From Lactifluus volemus (Eukaryota > Basidiomycota > Agaricomycetes > Russulales > Russulaceae): a stretch of 64,000 nucleotides of DNA. A program made the translations under genes and the position numbers. The notes under the pieces were generated by a model. That model was not told the DNA's origin and made no database searches. It saw only the letters and a program-made list of their open reading frames with translations. The DNA lies in contig WTXI01000005.1 in assembly GCA_022376515.1 (NCBI GenBank), positions 1 to 64,000 on the forward strand, read 5' to 3'. Shown piece by piece: positions 38,505-54,400 of this stretch. Position 1 is the stretch's first letter. The number at the start of each line of letters is the position of its first letter.

Positions 38505-40446
38505 ATGGCTCCGCAAGCTTGTAAACGGCCTACTCAGTCTTTACCCCCCTCTCTTCAGTTGTCATGCCAGCGCTTCGATGAGAACCAGTGGCCGCCAGTG
38601 GACTCTCACCATGAAGCAGCAAGTTGCAGGTATACTCCTTTTATTTACATGATACACACATTGACTGAAATATTTTCTAGTTAATATGCGTGCTCAAAAA
38701 GAGGATGATACCTGAGCCAGGCAGGGTATGCAGGTCTTACGTGTGCGGCAAGAACATCAAGAGCAGCTCAACTATTCCCTCGATCCTCACTATGATGCTA
38801 GTGGGCCAGAGTCTGAGGATGAAGAGCAAGATGCAGATGCCGGTGTAAGTATTTGCATACCTAGACCATTCTTTTACTAATGTATTCACCAGTTCTCTAG
38901 CACAACCATCTCCATACCACAAAGGGCAGCTCCAGCAGTGAATGTCTCTCAAGACCAGAACATTCAAGTCCGTGAAAATGTATGTTTGCCATCACTGAAA
39001 GAACACATTTCCCTCATCTAAATTTTTTTATAGGCGCCACCTGCCCAGCCCAGACTGGCTCACCGCATCCCTCGATGCTCAGGTATTAATGCCCCGTTAA
39101 CCCGTATGCATCGAAGGTATGGCCCAATGTCTTAAACGAGGATTGTCAATTACATTTTATATAGGACCATCGTCCTGGCCGAGAATCGTCCGCCACCACG
39201 TTTCACCGCCGTCTGATCAAGATGATCCGGTCTCCCAATCTGGAGACCCCCCCCCTCGCTGGATGACTTGGAGGCACATAATGCCTCGGACGTGGATGGT
39301 TTGTTCACCATGTGATAAAATGTGAAATGAATGCTAACATCATTGCAGCTGATGACAATCACCAGATTAGGAGACAACGGCGTAATACATTTGGTGTCAT
39401 TGAGACCATTGGTCCGGATGATCATGATAGCGTTGATGTCCCCCAAACCCTCGGCATTCGCAAGGATCCTCCTGCGTCCTCAACAGTGGCATCTGTCCCC
39501 GCGAAGCAACCCAAATGTGGCACTCGTCCTCGTCCTCGTCCTCGCGCAGGTGACTTTGATGAACTGACTCAAGCAGTCTTGGATGCTGCCATCGGCGAGT
39601 ATCGTGCTATCATATGTACTCAAGACCCGTTCCCGGATGCCATCAGCAATCAGGAGATATCTGCTCAGGTATGGGTAAATGCCTGTGCATCGCTCGACAT
39701 TCAAATTCAGCCAACTCTCGAAATCATGAAGCTGGTATGTTTTTATTCTCGTGCCACGTTGAATGACTTGAAACTGTCATTTATTTACAGATAACGAACC
39801 GTGCTGCGGAAGTGCGTGGCCGAGTAAAGTCCACCGCTCGCTGCATCGTTCCGATCGCATATCAACTCAGCAAGCTCAATGAAGATGATGCGAATCGCCA
39901 GATCGTTGTGAACCTCCTCACTAAGAACAGTTATTTGTATCGTGTACGTGATGTGTCGATAACCATATTTGATTCCATTACTTATTCTTTAGGATGTCGT
40001 GACGCGCAAGGGGTGCCTGCTCACCCCTGTCCTACCAGATATAGTCAATTCCATGTGGTTCAAAGACAGAGAAGATGATGGCGTCGCGTTCTCAAACTAC
40101 TTTGGGTCTGAAGGAGAAGCTATTCCACTTCAGACAGTTGCTCTTGTCTGCACCGCAGTGAGTAAATTATCCTCTTCATGTGCACTTTTCTCACCACTTT
40201 TGAACAGATTGAGAACTGTCTCGACGAATATCATGGGGGCGCCTTCAAGGACATCGCGTTTACTTCCAGCGCGTATCGGGCAAGGTATGCTGCGTGCCTC
40301 AGATATCTTGAAGACTTTGCAACAAAAACCAAGGAAGCTGCCATCATACCCTGTCTTTGCCACAACTCCTCAAGCTTGGCCGGTATGTAGTCCTATGTGT
40401 TATCAGACCACCTTTACATTGACTCCTATGTGTAGTAAACATGTGA
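38505..40446 (+). CDS. DUF6532-like protein, ten-exon model, possible frameshift
   Basis: Proposed exons: 38505-38629, 38721-38844, 38893-38979, 39034-39082, 39165-39298, 39349-39734, 39791-39943, 39993-40157, 40208-40382, 40436-40446, with GT-AG introns of about 50-90 bp. The N-terminal half is acidic and proline-rich with no domain. The C-terminal half (LTQAVLDAAIGEYRAI, RVKSTARCIVPIAYQLSKL, NLLTKNSYLYR, DVVTRKGCLLTPVLPDIVNSMWF, ENCLDEYHGGAFKDIAFTSSAYRARY) matches my memory of DUF6532, a large Agaricomycete family often found near transposons; its function is unknown. In exon 5 a run of nine C (39247-39255) puts the reading one base out; with eight C the frame would join the next exon. The final exon and stop are uncertain. 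Confidence 0.65.
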
Positions 40447-40847
40447 GGGCTCATAATGCTCCTCAGTTGTGGGAACTACTTGTTAATGACTTGGAAGCAG
40501 AGTCTGCAACCAGGGAATGGGAGGGTATGACCTTTAGTGATAAGGAGTAGATCCTACATAGTTTGCTATGCTGTGCATCATGGACTTAGTTTTAATATCA
40601 CCAGTTTTTGATCAATGTACTGCCAGTGTGATATACCAATGGGCTACAGAACTACCATTGCTACTGAGCAATAAATGGCCTACCTAGCCCTAACTACAGA
40701 GACCTAGAGAGCATTGGCATTGACCTACAGTGTGCTACATAGCCAGGATGGTGCTACAGAGTACAACCTATTTGGGACTTGCCTACAGTACTACAGCTGC
40801 TACCTATGCTACCTAGGCCTACCTAGCCACAACACAATTTCCTGATA
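40447..40847. other. Region downstream of DUF6532-like gene, low complexity
   Basis: Rich in CTAC/CTACAG words (40640-40830) with no consistent period. An alternative last exon of the preceding gene could extend to 40550. No other gene seen. Confidence 0.4.
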
Positions 40848-41087
40848 AAACTCACATGCTCTTGGAAATAGCTGCAATGATAGCAATGAATTTTCCCACA
40901 ATCTCAACACAACGCACATGTATATTCAAACTCACACACTCTCGGAAATAGCCACAGCGATAGTGATGAATTTTCCCACAATCTCAACACAATGTGCATG
41001 CATATTCAAACTCACATGCTCTCGGAAATAGCTGCAATGATAGCAATGAATTTTCCCACAATCTCAACACAACGCACATGCATATTC
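40848..41087. repeat. 80-bp tandem repeat, three copies
   Basis: Units start at 40848, 40928 and 41008 (each beginning AAACTCACA) and differ by a few transitions. The unit contains TTTTCCCACAATCTCAACAC and GCATATTCAA, closely similar to 35200-35232 in the Helitron-type helicase region. The repeat therefore seems to have arisen from a piece of that element. Confidence 0.88.
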
Positions 41088-41327
41088 AAATAAGGAAACT
41101 GTATCATCACATATAATCACATAAAGCAGCAGCAAACTCCATATAGGATGCCAAGATGCAGCAACAATATTGATGAATATTCCCATGGGGGGGGGGGCAA
41201 ATTTCCACGAGAAAATCGGCATAAAACCTTGTTCTCTAAAGAGAACTTGGAATGTTTGCATAGTCCTCTCAATGATTTTTCCACTCAATTTCATTGACTC
41301 AACACCTTGATACAAATCTCTATGCAA
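41064..41327 (-). pseudogene. Possible helicase-element remnant next to the tandem repeat
   Basis: An 87-codon minus-strand frame whose end (FEYACALC) matches VEYAHALH at the equivalent place in the helicase remnant near 35215. Nothing else in it is recognisable. Probably a second fragment of the same Helitron-like family; low confidence. Confidence 0.3.
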
Positions 41328-41354
41328 ACACTAACATGCTGCTCATTATCCTTA

Positions 41355-43033
41355 CATCAGGAAAACCTGTTTCAGCTTAAAGGCTCCTTAAAATTTACTT
41401 AATTTTATTATATAACTCCTACAAAGATTTCAGGCAACCACTATTCTAAAAATATTTTGCTTAAAAGCTGCTTGAAATTCTGTAGTTTGCTTGTCAACAG
41501 TGAGGATCTAATGGAGCTGCTTAGGCTAAGCATATTAAGCAGAGCCTCAGCAGCTATTTAAGCAGAGCTTAAGCAGCTATTTAAGCCTGTTAAGCAGGGC
41601 ATGAAATTATGTTCACAAGCAGACAAATTCACACAAGTCAAAAAAAAATTCAAACTGCAACTTTATTGAAATTATCTAAACTAGGGGTACAAAAACTAAC
41701 TAATCTGTGCTAACACACATCTACCCATTGCCTAAGTCACATTCAACCTCACACAAACAGCAGGTGGCACACTGGCATGGGTGGGGCTGCAGGGCCATGG
41801 GGAGGTGGCGGCAGTGGTGGAGGCATGGGAAGAGGTGGGGGGAGGACACATGGGAGGAGGCGCGGGGAGGAGGCACAGGGAGGAGGCGTGGGGAGGAGGC
41901 GCGGGGAGGAAGCGTGGGAGGAAGCGCGGGGAGGAGGCACGGGAGGAGGCGAGGGGTGCGGGAGGCACGGGAGGAGGCGAGGGGTGCGGAAGGCACGAGA
42001 GAACGCGCGGGAGGCGCAGGGGAATACGCAGGGTGCGGAAGGAGGCGAGAACGCAGGAGGAGGTGCAGGGCACGGAAGGAGGCGAGGAACGCAGGAGGAG
42101 GCGCAGAGCGCAGGAAGCGCAGGTGAAGGCGCAGGGGTGGGAGGCGCGGGAGGAAGTGCGGGAAACGTAGGAAGAGGCGCAAGCGGGACAGGAAGCGCAG
42201 GAGGCGGAAGTGGCGCAGGAGATGGTGATCCAGGCGGCAGAGGCGGAGGAGGCGATGAAAAGAAAGTCAGACGCGTTGGGGCGGGGCAGGCAGCATGACA
42301 ACGTACCGGCGCAGGCAGCGTCCTCGCAGTGCCAGTGGATCCAAGAGAGGGCAAAAGCGGTGGGGGAGGCGCAGGAACAGGAGGCATCTGACGACGCAAC
42401 AGAGGCAGAGGCAGAGGCAGAGGCAGAGGCAGAGAAGGAGAGGAGGCGGAGGCGGAGGCGGCAGCAGTGGGACGCGTTGCACCAGGAGGGGACGCGTTGC
42501 ATGACAACGAACCAGGAGGCAGTCGCGGTCGCAAGAAGGCGGCAGGGAGGCATCACCAGACAGGGAGCAGCGGTGGTGGCGACGGCAGAGGCCACAGAGC
42601 AGACAGACAAGGGAGGGGACAAAAGGATGCGGCAAAAAAAGATGAGGCACGAAAATCAACATGGTGCCAACAAGAATAAACAATGGAGCATATGATTCCT
42701 TTTAAGGAAATGTCAGAGGGGGAGGGCAACGAAAATTAACATCGTGCAAACAAGAATAAACAAAAAACACGTGATCTGTAACGACTTAGCGAAATTTTCA
42801 TGATTTAACAAAAATTTCAGACACCTTACTTAATTTACTTAATTTACTTAGACAATTTTTGTGTACTTAGCATCCTTGACTGGTGATTTATGTCCTTAAT
42901 TTTATTAGATTGGCTTAATTAGCTTAGATTATTTCAATTTGCTTAGTCTTAATGGTGCTAAGCTATCTAAGCCTGCCTTAACAACACTAAGCAGTGGCTA
43001 AGCCTGTCTAAGGCCAACTGGGTTTTGCTGATG
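41355..43033. mobile_element. CATCAG-family inverted-repeat element with TA duplication (1679 bp)
   Basis: The left end CATCAGGAAAACCTGTTTCAGCTTAA and the right end, read inverted (CATCAGCAAAACCCAGTTGG), are imperfect terminal repeats. TA flanks both sides (41353-41354, 43034-43035). The ends match those of the 172-bp hairpin element. Subterminal sequence is rich in TTAAG and GCTTAA words. The core (about 41770-42690) is purine-rich. No transposase is recognisable. Confidence 0.65.
41770..42690. repeat. Purine-rich low-complexity core (GGAGGCG-type and AGAGGC repeats)
   Basis: The plus strand is almost all G and A with short repeated words such as GGAGGAGGCGCGG, and a clean AGAGGC hexamer array at about 42400-42435. 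All frames on both strands stay open for long stretches because of composition, so the 130-300 codon frames here are not evidence of genes. The strand asymmetry suggests a capacity for triplex or G-rich structures. Confidence 0.75.
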
Positions 43034-43035
43034 TA

Positions 43036-43371
43036 ATTTGTCCCTGCCAGCCTGTCTGGCTCTCACTCTTAGGAGACTCCACCTCCACTTGCTGAGAGCT
43101 CATCTTGACATGCAGTAAACATCCCATTACTCCAAGCTGTACATAAATTCTACACCATAGTATGTTCCTGTACTATATGTAGCTCTTCATATCCATTGAA
43201 TTTGGTGTCGAAAACTTGAAATGCCCCATGTGAAGCACAGGTCTTCACTAGTAACATCTAATGACTGGCAGAAGGACCATAGCCCAAGGTGAGTAATATC
43301 AATATTATACATCGATTTCCCCAGGCAACGATGATTGCTACTACTACTAGTAAATATCTTTAGTTTGAGCT
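43036..43371. other. Boundary between transposon island and gene-dense region
   Basis: No gene or repeat recognised. It begins at the target duplication of the inverted-repeat element and ends at the stop codon of the lipin gene, so it holds that gene's 3' untranslated region. Confidence 0.5.
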
Positions 43372-46205
43372 TTATAAGAATGGCACTTTCTGCATCTCTC
43401 CTGCAGCAAATAAGTCTTCATCAAATTCTTGCTCTATTGTTTCTACTTCCTGATCTGAAGTTGATCCATCTGTTCCTTTGTCTGATACTCGAAACTCAAG
43501 ATCCTCCTCATCTGACAAAGGTCGAGACCCGGGGAGGGAGCCAGGCATACTCATGGTGCTACGTTTCCTTAAACGACGACGGCGTCCAGAAAGGCCCGAA
43601 TCTCTATGTGAGCGCTGATCCTCTTCTGACTCGGAGTCATGGGTTGACGGCGTACTTCTTGCACTGCGACTGGCGAGACCAACCAGCACGTTAGTGAGGC
43701 GTTCTATGCTTGATTGTTGCCGTTGGTGACTATGAGCGCCTGCGGTGTCCATGTCGCGGCCACGCCTAGCGTCGATAGGTGGAGCGAATGTACGTGAATG
43801 GCTACTGCTTGAGCTACGTAAACTGAAATTGCGCAGGCGAGCGAAGGCGCTCTGACTGGAGACATCCGAACGTGCGCTCAAAGCCGGTGAAGGTGGTGCT
43901 AAATCTGGTAGAGGGAGCTCCGCAAGCGGTGCTTTCCAGTAATTGTTGTCAGTGAATTCACTTTCCCACTTGTGAGTTATGGGTGGGAACATCTGGTCGA
44001 CAAGATCGGTCATGTGAATGTAACTCTGCACGGATCTGGAAACAGGTTAGGTAACGTCGAACGCCGAATTTCAACTTTTACCACATACTCGGACTTGTGC
44101 CCTACGAGGTCGAGTAACTCCATCTTTACTTCGCCGTTCGAGTCGATTGTGAAAATCCGCGAGCTTGGAACGTTTACGCTGCGATAAGATAAAGCATCTG
44201 TGATACGATTTCCGAAACCCGCGTAAAAAGGGAAAGGCGAGGCGGGTCCAAACAGTCTCTGGATATCGCGTAGGCACGCCATCTTGAATACCTCTGGCTT
44301 GCGCATTATTACTTCTCTGCATCGTTCAGCGCCGTGTCATCGGTCTATGTCGTATGGTCGCTTGTTTGTGTGGCTCACCGATGCAACGAAGTCATCAGAC
44401 GATCCGGACTCATGATGACTGGACCTTCTGGTAACTGATAATCATTCTGTTTAATGCCTTGCAAGTAGTAGCGCGTCGAGTCTGCTTGGCCGATAGCACG
44501 GGATGTGAGATACATGATCTTATAGCCATTCTTGTAGATGTCGGTGTACAATTTGGCAACGCCGAGGTGCGTCCAATCTCGCCCGATTAACGTGAACATA
44601 TGCCCAAGTGCGTCAGACCTGCCACAGTGTTGGCCGACACTTGGAAAGAAAGTTACTGAACACACTTGGTAATGGTCCCATCAATATCAGACACCACCAC
44701 AGTGTCCGTATGTTCCCACATAAAAATGCGGGCAGCACAAGCCACCACACCCGATGAAGACAATGAAAAAGTGATTGTGTTCGCCCCGGGCCGTAGATCG
44801 AGTGCTTGCTGCGTTGTCACGTAAGCTATGAGTCAGAACAGATACAATATACTTGCCAACTGCTCAGATGTGAGCCTAAGTGTCTTGGCATACTGCACTT
44901 TTGGCCTTCTCCCCGAAGACAGTGACGACCCATTGGCTGGCATTTCTGGAAAAGATGTGGGTGATGAGGAGTTGGACAGGGCGCAGGCACTCTCGTCCGC
45001 AGCTGGGACATGAACAGGTGGGGTTCTTGGTGCCGTCTTGTGATGTTCATGTGTTGGGAACTGCAAAAACAACATCATAAAATACCACTCACAGTCGGTA
45101 ATGGGATGCTCGCAGCACTCCTGAGGGATGGACGTTCATTGTCCACGTCAACACTCTGTGGGTGTCCACTGGCACGGCGCCACCAGCGTACCCACGACCT
45201 TCGCTCTCGACTTGACGTGCGCATTCCACGACCGTAGCCCGTCTCTACATCGGAGAGGAGTTCCTGCCCAAGCAGTTGTTTACTCGTCTGTAACGCGGGA
45301 GATGATGCTTCTTCGGATAAATTAAGTTCAAATTCTGGAGGAAGGCTCTTGCTACGCTGAAACTCTTCAGGTTGGTCCGCGGCCGGGAGTTGTTCATCGT
45401 GCTCAACGATATCGACTGACTTGGGCTGACTCGGACTTGGGAAGTTGGGATATTGTATATGGACTGGCGAGCGTTGAGGGAATCCGCCCCACTCCCAAGA
45501 GTAGTCCTCTGATGGAATCGAAGGCGACGAGACAGTGTCAGAAGCGTGAAGCGGAGTACCGGAGGGAAAATTAGAGGGTTCTTGGAGGCTCGGAAAGGGG
45601 ATAGGTTCGTGTGAGGACGACGAAGGGGCAGAAGACCGGGGATCTAGCGGTCTGAGCAAGGTGTCTGATGCATAAAAGCTAGCTGGATAACTCTCGACGA
45701 AAGGCGAAGAGCGTAATCCAGAGGAAGGCGCATCGAGATCAAGGAAATCAGGTTCCTGACCTATTGCATCATTCGATATGTCACCAGCCGGCAATGAGTC
45801 TGGTAAATCGGGCTGAGTCGGTTCGAGAAGTGGGGAAGTGATAAGATCATCAGGGACGTCAGCGTCGGTCTCAAAGACAAAGAATGCTTCCCCCGCCTCT
45901 CCGATCTTCATGTTAAACGGTACAACTCTCCCATTGACAGTAATGTCCACCTATAGAGAAGATGCAGTTGCAGCAATAATCCGTACTGAGACGTACATCC
46001 TCACCTTTTTTTCACTTGGCATAAGCACCTGCCACTTCCCGAACCGGACATGAAATGGAGAGCAAGCAAGTTCCATTGCCCCATCGAACCCAGGCCTTCG
46101 AACCACGACGATATCGATGGCACCAGTAAGTGTTGCTGGGTTGATATCCTTGTAATATTGGTATGGGACGCTGATCGCATTGACAGCACCCCATAGGTAG
46201 TTCAT
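43372..46205 (-). CDS. PAH1: Lipin-type Mg-dependent phosphatidate phosphatase
   Basis: It converts phosphatidic acid to diacylglycerol for triacylglycerol and phospholipid synthesis and acts at the ER/nuclear membrane. Exons: 46205-46005, 45950-45093, 45060-44857, 44808-44666, 44618-44379, 44316-44089, 44035-43372; about 845 residues. The N-LIP domain opens the protein (NYLWGAVNAISVPYQYY, SPFHVRFGKWQVL, then NGRVVPFNMKIGEAGEAFFVFE across the first intron). The haloacid-dehalogenase catalytic site DIDGT is at residues 462-466, split from SDALGHMFTLIGRDWTHLGV by an intron. LNS2 continues through YLTSRAIGQAD, LPEGPVIMSPDRL and RKPEVFKMACLRDIQ. The acidic tail ends FDEDLFAAGEMQKVPFL, as in fungal homologues that bind Nem1-Spo7. 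The third intron starts GC, not GT. Intron 6 has an alternative splice choice. Confidence 0.95.
44809..44856 (-). other. GC-AG intron in the lipin gene
   Basis: The intron starts GCAAGT and ends CGCAG (48 nt) with a CTGAC branch-like sequence. Only this splicing keeps LTSEQL joined to QALDLRPGANTITFS. The nearest GT donor gives a frameshift. Confidence 0.75.
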
Positions 46206-46359
46206 ATGGAGATTATTGGTTCAAAGATGGGGTAGTGGAGGGAAACTCGCTCTTCGGTGAGGTCTGACAGCAACTACTCTTTGAAATTCCGAGAACCGGA
46301 CCGGGAAAGCCGAAGGGTTGCTCACGCTGCTTAGCTAATTACACCTTCCCTTCAAGAAA

Positions 46360-46655
46360 GGACAAGCTCTTGTCCGTGCCTACGGCACGGGACAGAGCTT
46401 GCGGGGGCTGCGCCCCCGAAGTCAAGGCGTTGCTGAGAAAGTGCTGACCAATATACCTTTTTTGGTAATCGACTTCCTTTTTCGGCGAGGGTTCTGTTTT
46501 ATATTATGGACAAGCTCTTGTCCGTGCCTACGGCACGGGACAGAGCTTGCGGGGGCTGCGCCCCCGAAGTCAAGGGGTTGCTGAGAAAGTGCTGACCAAT
46601 ATACCGTTTTTGGCAATCGACTTCCTTTTTTGGCACCGTTCTGTTTTATATTATG
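46360..46655. repeat. 148-bp tandem duplication rich in hairpins
   Basis: Two units, 46360-46507 and 46508-46655, about 95% alike. Each holds a long imperfect stem (AAGCTCTTGTCCGTGCC with GGCACGGGACAGAGCTT around TAC) and a GC-rich hairpin GGGGGC-TGC-GCCCCC, then a T-rich segment. It lies between the SMC3 stop (46755) and the lipin start (46205), so it is in SMC3's 3' region or lipin's promoter. No coding potential. I do not recognise the family. Confidence 0.85.
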
Positions 46656-46754
46656 GATGACAAAACGACACACAACGTGTAAATAGCAGTATATGTTAAG
46701 GTCGTTTCAAGGATATGTTGTACTCCATTGGTACTCCATGGGTAGTATACGAAA

Positions 46755-51207
<4,453 letters not shown>

Positions 51208-51449
51208 CTTGTACAGAGGTTCCACGCCAGCGGATGAAAACCTGAGAGTTCTTTATTATCTGGTACTGCACTGTACGTGACAAATGACGCGACGCGTCGT
51301 CGGAGATTCAATTCGTGTACTTCGCCAGGAACCCTAGCCGAACCCTAAAGCGGGAGTTCACACTTCACAGTATTATCGACTGTGCGCGGTATTGTACACA
51401 GCACAGGAGAAGATTACAACGACAATGTTAGAGATATGTAATACGACGT
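51208..51449. promoter_or_regulatory. Spacer holding the SMC3 promoter and NIC96 3' end
   Basis: The 242 bp between the NIC96 stop and the SMC3 start on the same strand. A short GACGCGACGCGTCGTC palindrome-like string near 51288 contains ACGCGT, the MluI cell-cycle box bound by MBF in fungi, fitting a cohesin gene expressed at S phase. This is inference. Confidence 0.4.
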
Positions 51450-54400
51450 TCATAGCGCAACCTCTACATCCAGTCGTGCGAGATACGAATATACATCTGG
51501 CGATAAGCGATAGCGTAGCATACCAGCAAACACCATCAAAGAGCGCGATTTTTTTCTCAATGCCGCGAGTGACTGTGGCTAGCAGGTCAGCTTCATGTAA
51601 GAAACAGGTGGAAATTGGCTGCGTACAAGTTGTCTGCTCGCATCAGGAGCGTTTGATATTTTAACCTTCTGGTAGACACCAGCGATGCAATCCATCGCAA
51701 GTGGAAGGTATGTATGCAAGTTGCGCTGCAACGCATCATGCAAGTCCTTAAATTCCTCTGCGCGCCGATTGATCTTCGCCACGTCCCCATCGAGAGGTAC
51801 AAGGTCCGTCGACTCCACGATCTACTCTCAGGGTCAACGTGCATTCTGTGACCACGAAGCAAGTGCGCACCTCGAACGCTCGATCAAGTCTCCCATCGGC
51901 CTTCGCATCAAGTGCCTCCCTCACACGCAACAGCTTCATAACAGCATCTCTGGCACGTCCTGGAGCACGACCCATCCGCTCATAGTGTCGGATTATGTCA
52001 CTGGCAGCTGTTTCGAGTGAACGTGCGCGCTCTCCACCACCACCGGGTGCGGCCAACGTTGTGCCGAGAGCCGTGGCAAGGCTGTTAATGACAGTAGTAT
52101 ACTCTCCCGCAAGATTGTAAAGCTTTATGGCCTGGAGGACGAGGTCGCTTTCCTCCGCCTGCCGCGCCGCAGGGACAAAAATTTCTGCATTGAGTTCATG
52201 GGTATCACTGAGCTTAAGTAGTGGTGTCGCTTGCTCGATGACACCTGTCTGCATCCAGTAAGCAACTTATGCAAAACTACGCAATGGAAAAGGACCTACG
52301 AAGCGCATTCCATCTGCACGAAAACCGCCAACAAGTTCATCCCACGCAGGACCGGCATTAGCAAGTACAATAACACGCCGTACAAGGTCCCACGCGACTT
52401 GGAGCTGTTCCTTACCCACGCTGCCCGGCTGATCCGCACCGAGAGTAACCGTGTAGACATACTGCAGGGCCTCTTTGGCATCCAGCCGCACGAACTGACG
52501 CACATATCGCCAAATAAGTGTAGAAAGGCTGAGTGCAGGAGGGTGCGAAGTGGAAAGGGAAACTGAGGATGCTGCATTAAAATTTGAACTCGATGAATAA
52601 ATTGCTACTCACGAGGTGTAATATCCGATGTCTCAGCACGAGAAGGGGCACGTAACAGCCCATGGTAAGCCAGCCCAATGGCCAAGTGGACTGCCTCGAT
52701 TTCGGTCTCTGGATGGTCCCAAAGCGCGGCGACAGCCTAAAGTGGGATACACTATTGAAGACAGGAACGACATATCATGTTAGCACTCACCCTCTCGAAC
52801 TCCCCACACGTAAGAAGTACAGCAACCCATGAGCTGGTCCGCACGTCCTTCGAACCGGGCGCGCCCTCGAAATGACGCTCGCCATAGTTGAGTAATACCT
52901 CTGCAAGCCCACGCAGGCCACCATTATCTTCTTCATCAACCTGTACAATTTTGATGAGCAAAAATAAGCTAAACGGAGAGAAAAGCATACCATTGCGAGT
53001 TGAAACCAAAGCCAATCCTCTGTCGTCGCCGTGACAAGTGGGACGGTGCGTTTGGCTGGGTCCAGCTTGCCCATAAGTTTGTAAAGAGCAAGTTTAAACG
53101 GGTCGACACTTGTTGAGTGCAACATGTATGCATTGTAAATGGCCTGGACGTGGTCCCGATGGGGTTTTGGTAGGCTAAATGTTGAAACAAGGTAGATTAG
53201 GGCATGAATGCGCAGGAAAGTGCGAGGGCAACAACAAACCGATGATCTGGTGATTCCACCCAGATACGGAAGTGCGTTACAAAGCTATCTTCACGGTGCT
53301 CAATAGCCTGCTGTTGGGCAAGCGCCTCATCGAGAGCTTCCCTCACGTGCCCTATGCGTACCAAATAAAATAGCTTGGCCCATAGCGGCTGGGCCGCTAC
53401 CAACTATGAAACCATCAGGAATGCCTACCAGAATGATTTGATCCAAACTGACCTCGATGCGATCTTGCCATTCTCCCCCACGATAGAACCGCACTAGCAA
53501 AAATGCCCGTACGTGGTTCGCAATGCTCGGGTCGCCACCAAGTCTTGCCTCAAGTGGGCGCGCTTGAACTGTGCGCTCTAGTAAATCAAGATACTGCTCT
53601 TCAAGGGCCGCGCGTGCTCCTGAGGCAATCTGTTTTCTCAACTCGACAGCTTCCCTTGACACTGGGTCGCCGAGATGCGCACGAGCATAGCGACGCTCGA
53701 CGAGCGGTGTATTGAGGATATGTGCACCGGCATGCGCGAGCGGCGGGATGGCAGGGGGTTCTCCGGTTATTTTTGCAAGTATGTGAAATATCCGTATGAC
53801 CGGATGCATTCGCTAAAGTAGAATAAATGGAAAAGACCTTTTAGTCGAATCATCAAAGGTACTGACATCTGGGTTGAGGGAAAGAGCAGCCTGGATAAAC
53901 GCGTGGACAACTGGAAAAGAAGCGCCGCGTAAACGAGCGGCATTCAGTTCGACCACGACTCGGTCATATGCCATCATCTTGCCCTGCATTTGCAAGCTAG
54001 GGCTAGGGGCGGCACTAACCTGGAGAAAGGGTCAACAAGGACTTGAATCGGTGCAAGTCTACGCACTGTCAGTGCACTTCTGTTTTGAATTGTCCTGGTT
54101 CCCAATACTACTGCCCCACTATTGCCACCTAACCGCCCACCCAACTCCTCGAAGACTCGTTTCTTCCGAGCCTCCCATTCGTGTCGACTTCGATCCTCTA
54201 GCACACGATAAAACTCTTCCTGCGTCTCTCTGCGAGCCTCTTCGATAGTTGATATTACGTTTTGCTCATGTGCATGTCGTAAATAACCTGATATGTCGGT
54301 ATCCTGCAGAGGCTGCAGCGGCAGGAATGTGGCAGAAGGATTGAGATGCGCGATGGAGCTTGCGAGAGCTGGTGCATCAATCTGTGCTTGAGCTAGGAGG

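Noticed and set aside
40848..41087. CRISPR-like array
   Set aside because: The units are directly adjacent 80-bp copies without unique spacers, and the organism is a fungus.
41732..42695. Several long frames on both strands (up to 296 codons)
   Set aside because: The region is strongly purine-skewed low complexity, which keeps all frames open. The products are Pro/Ala/Ser or Gly/Glu/Arg runs without domains.
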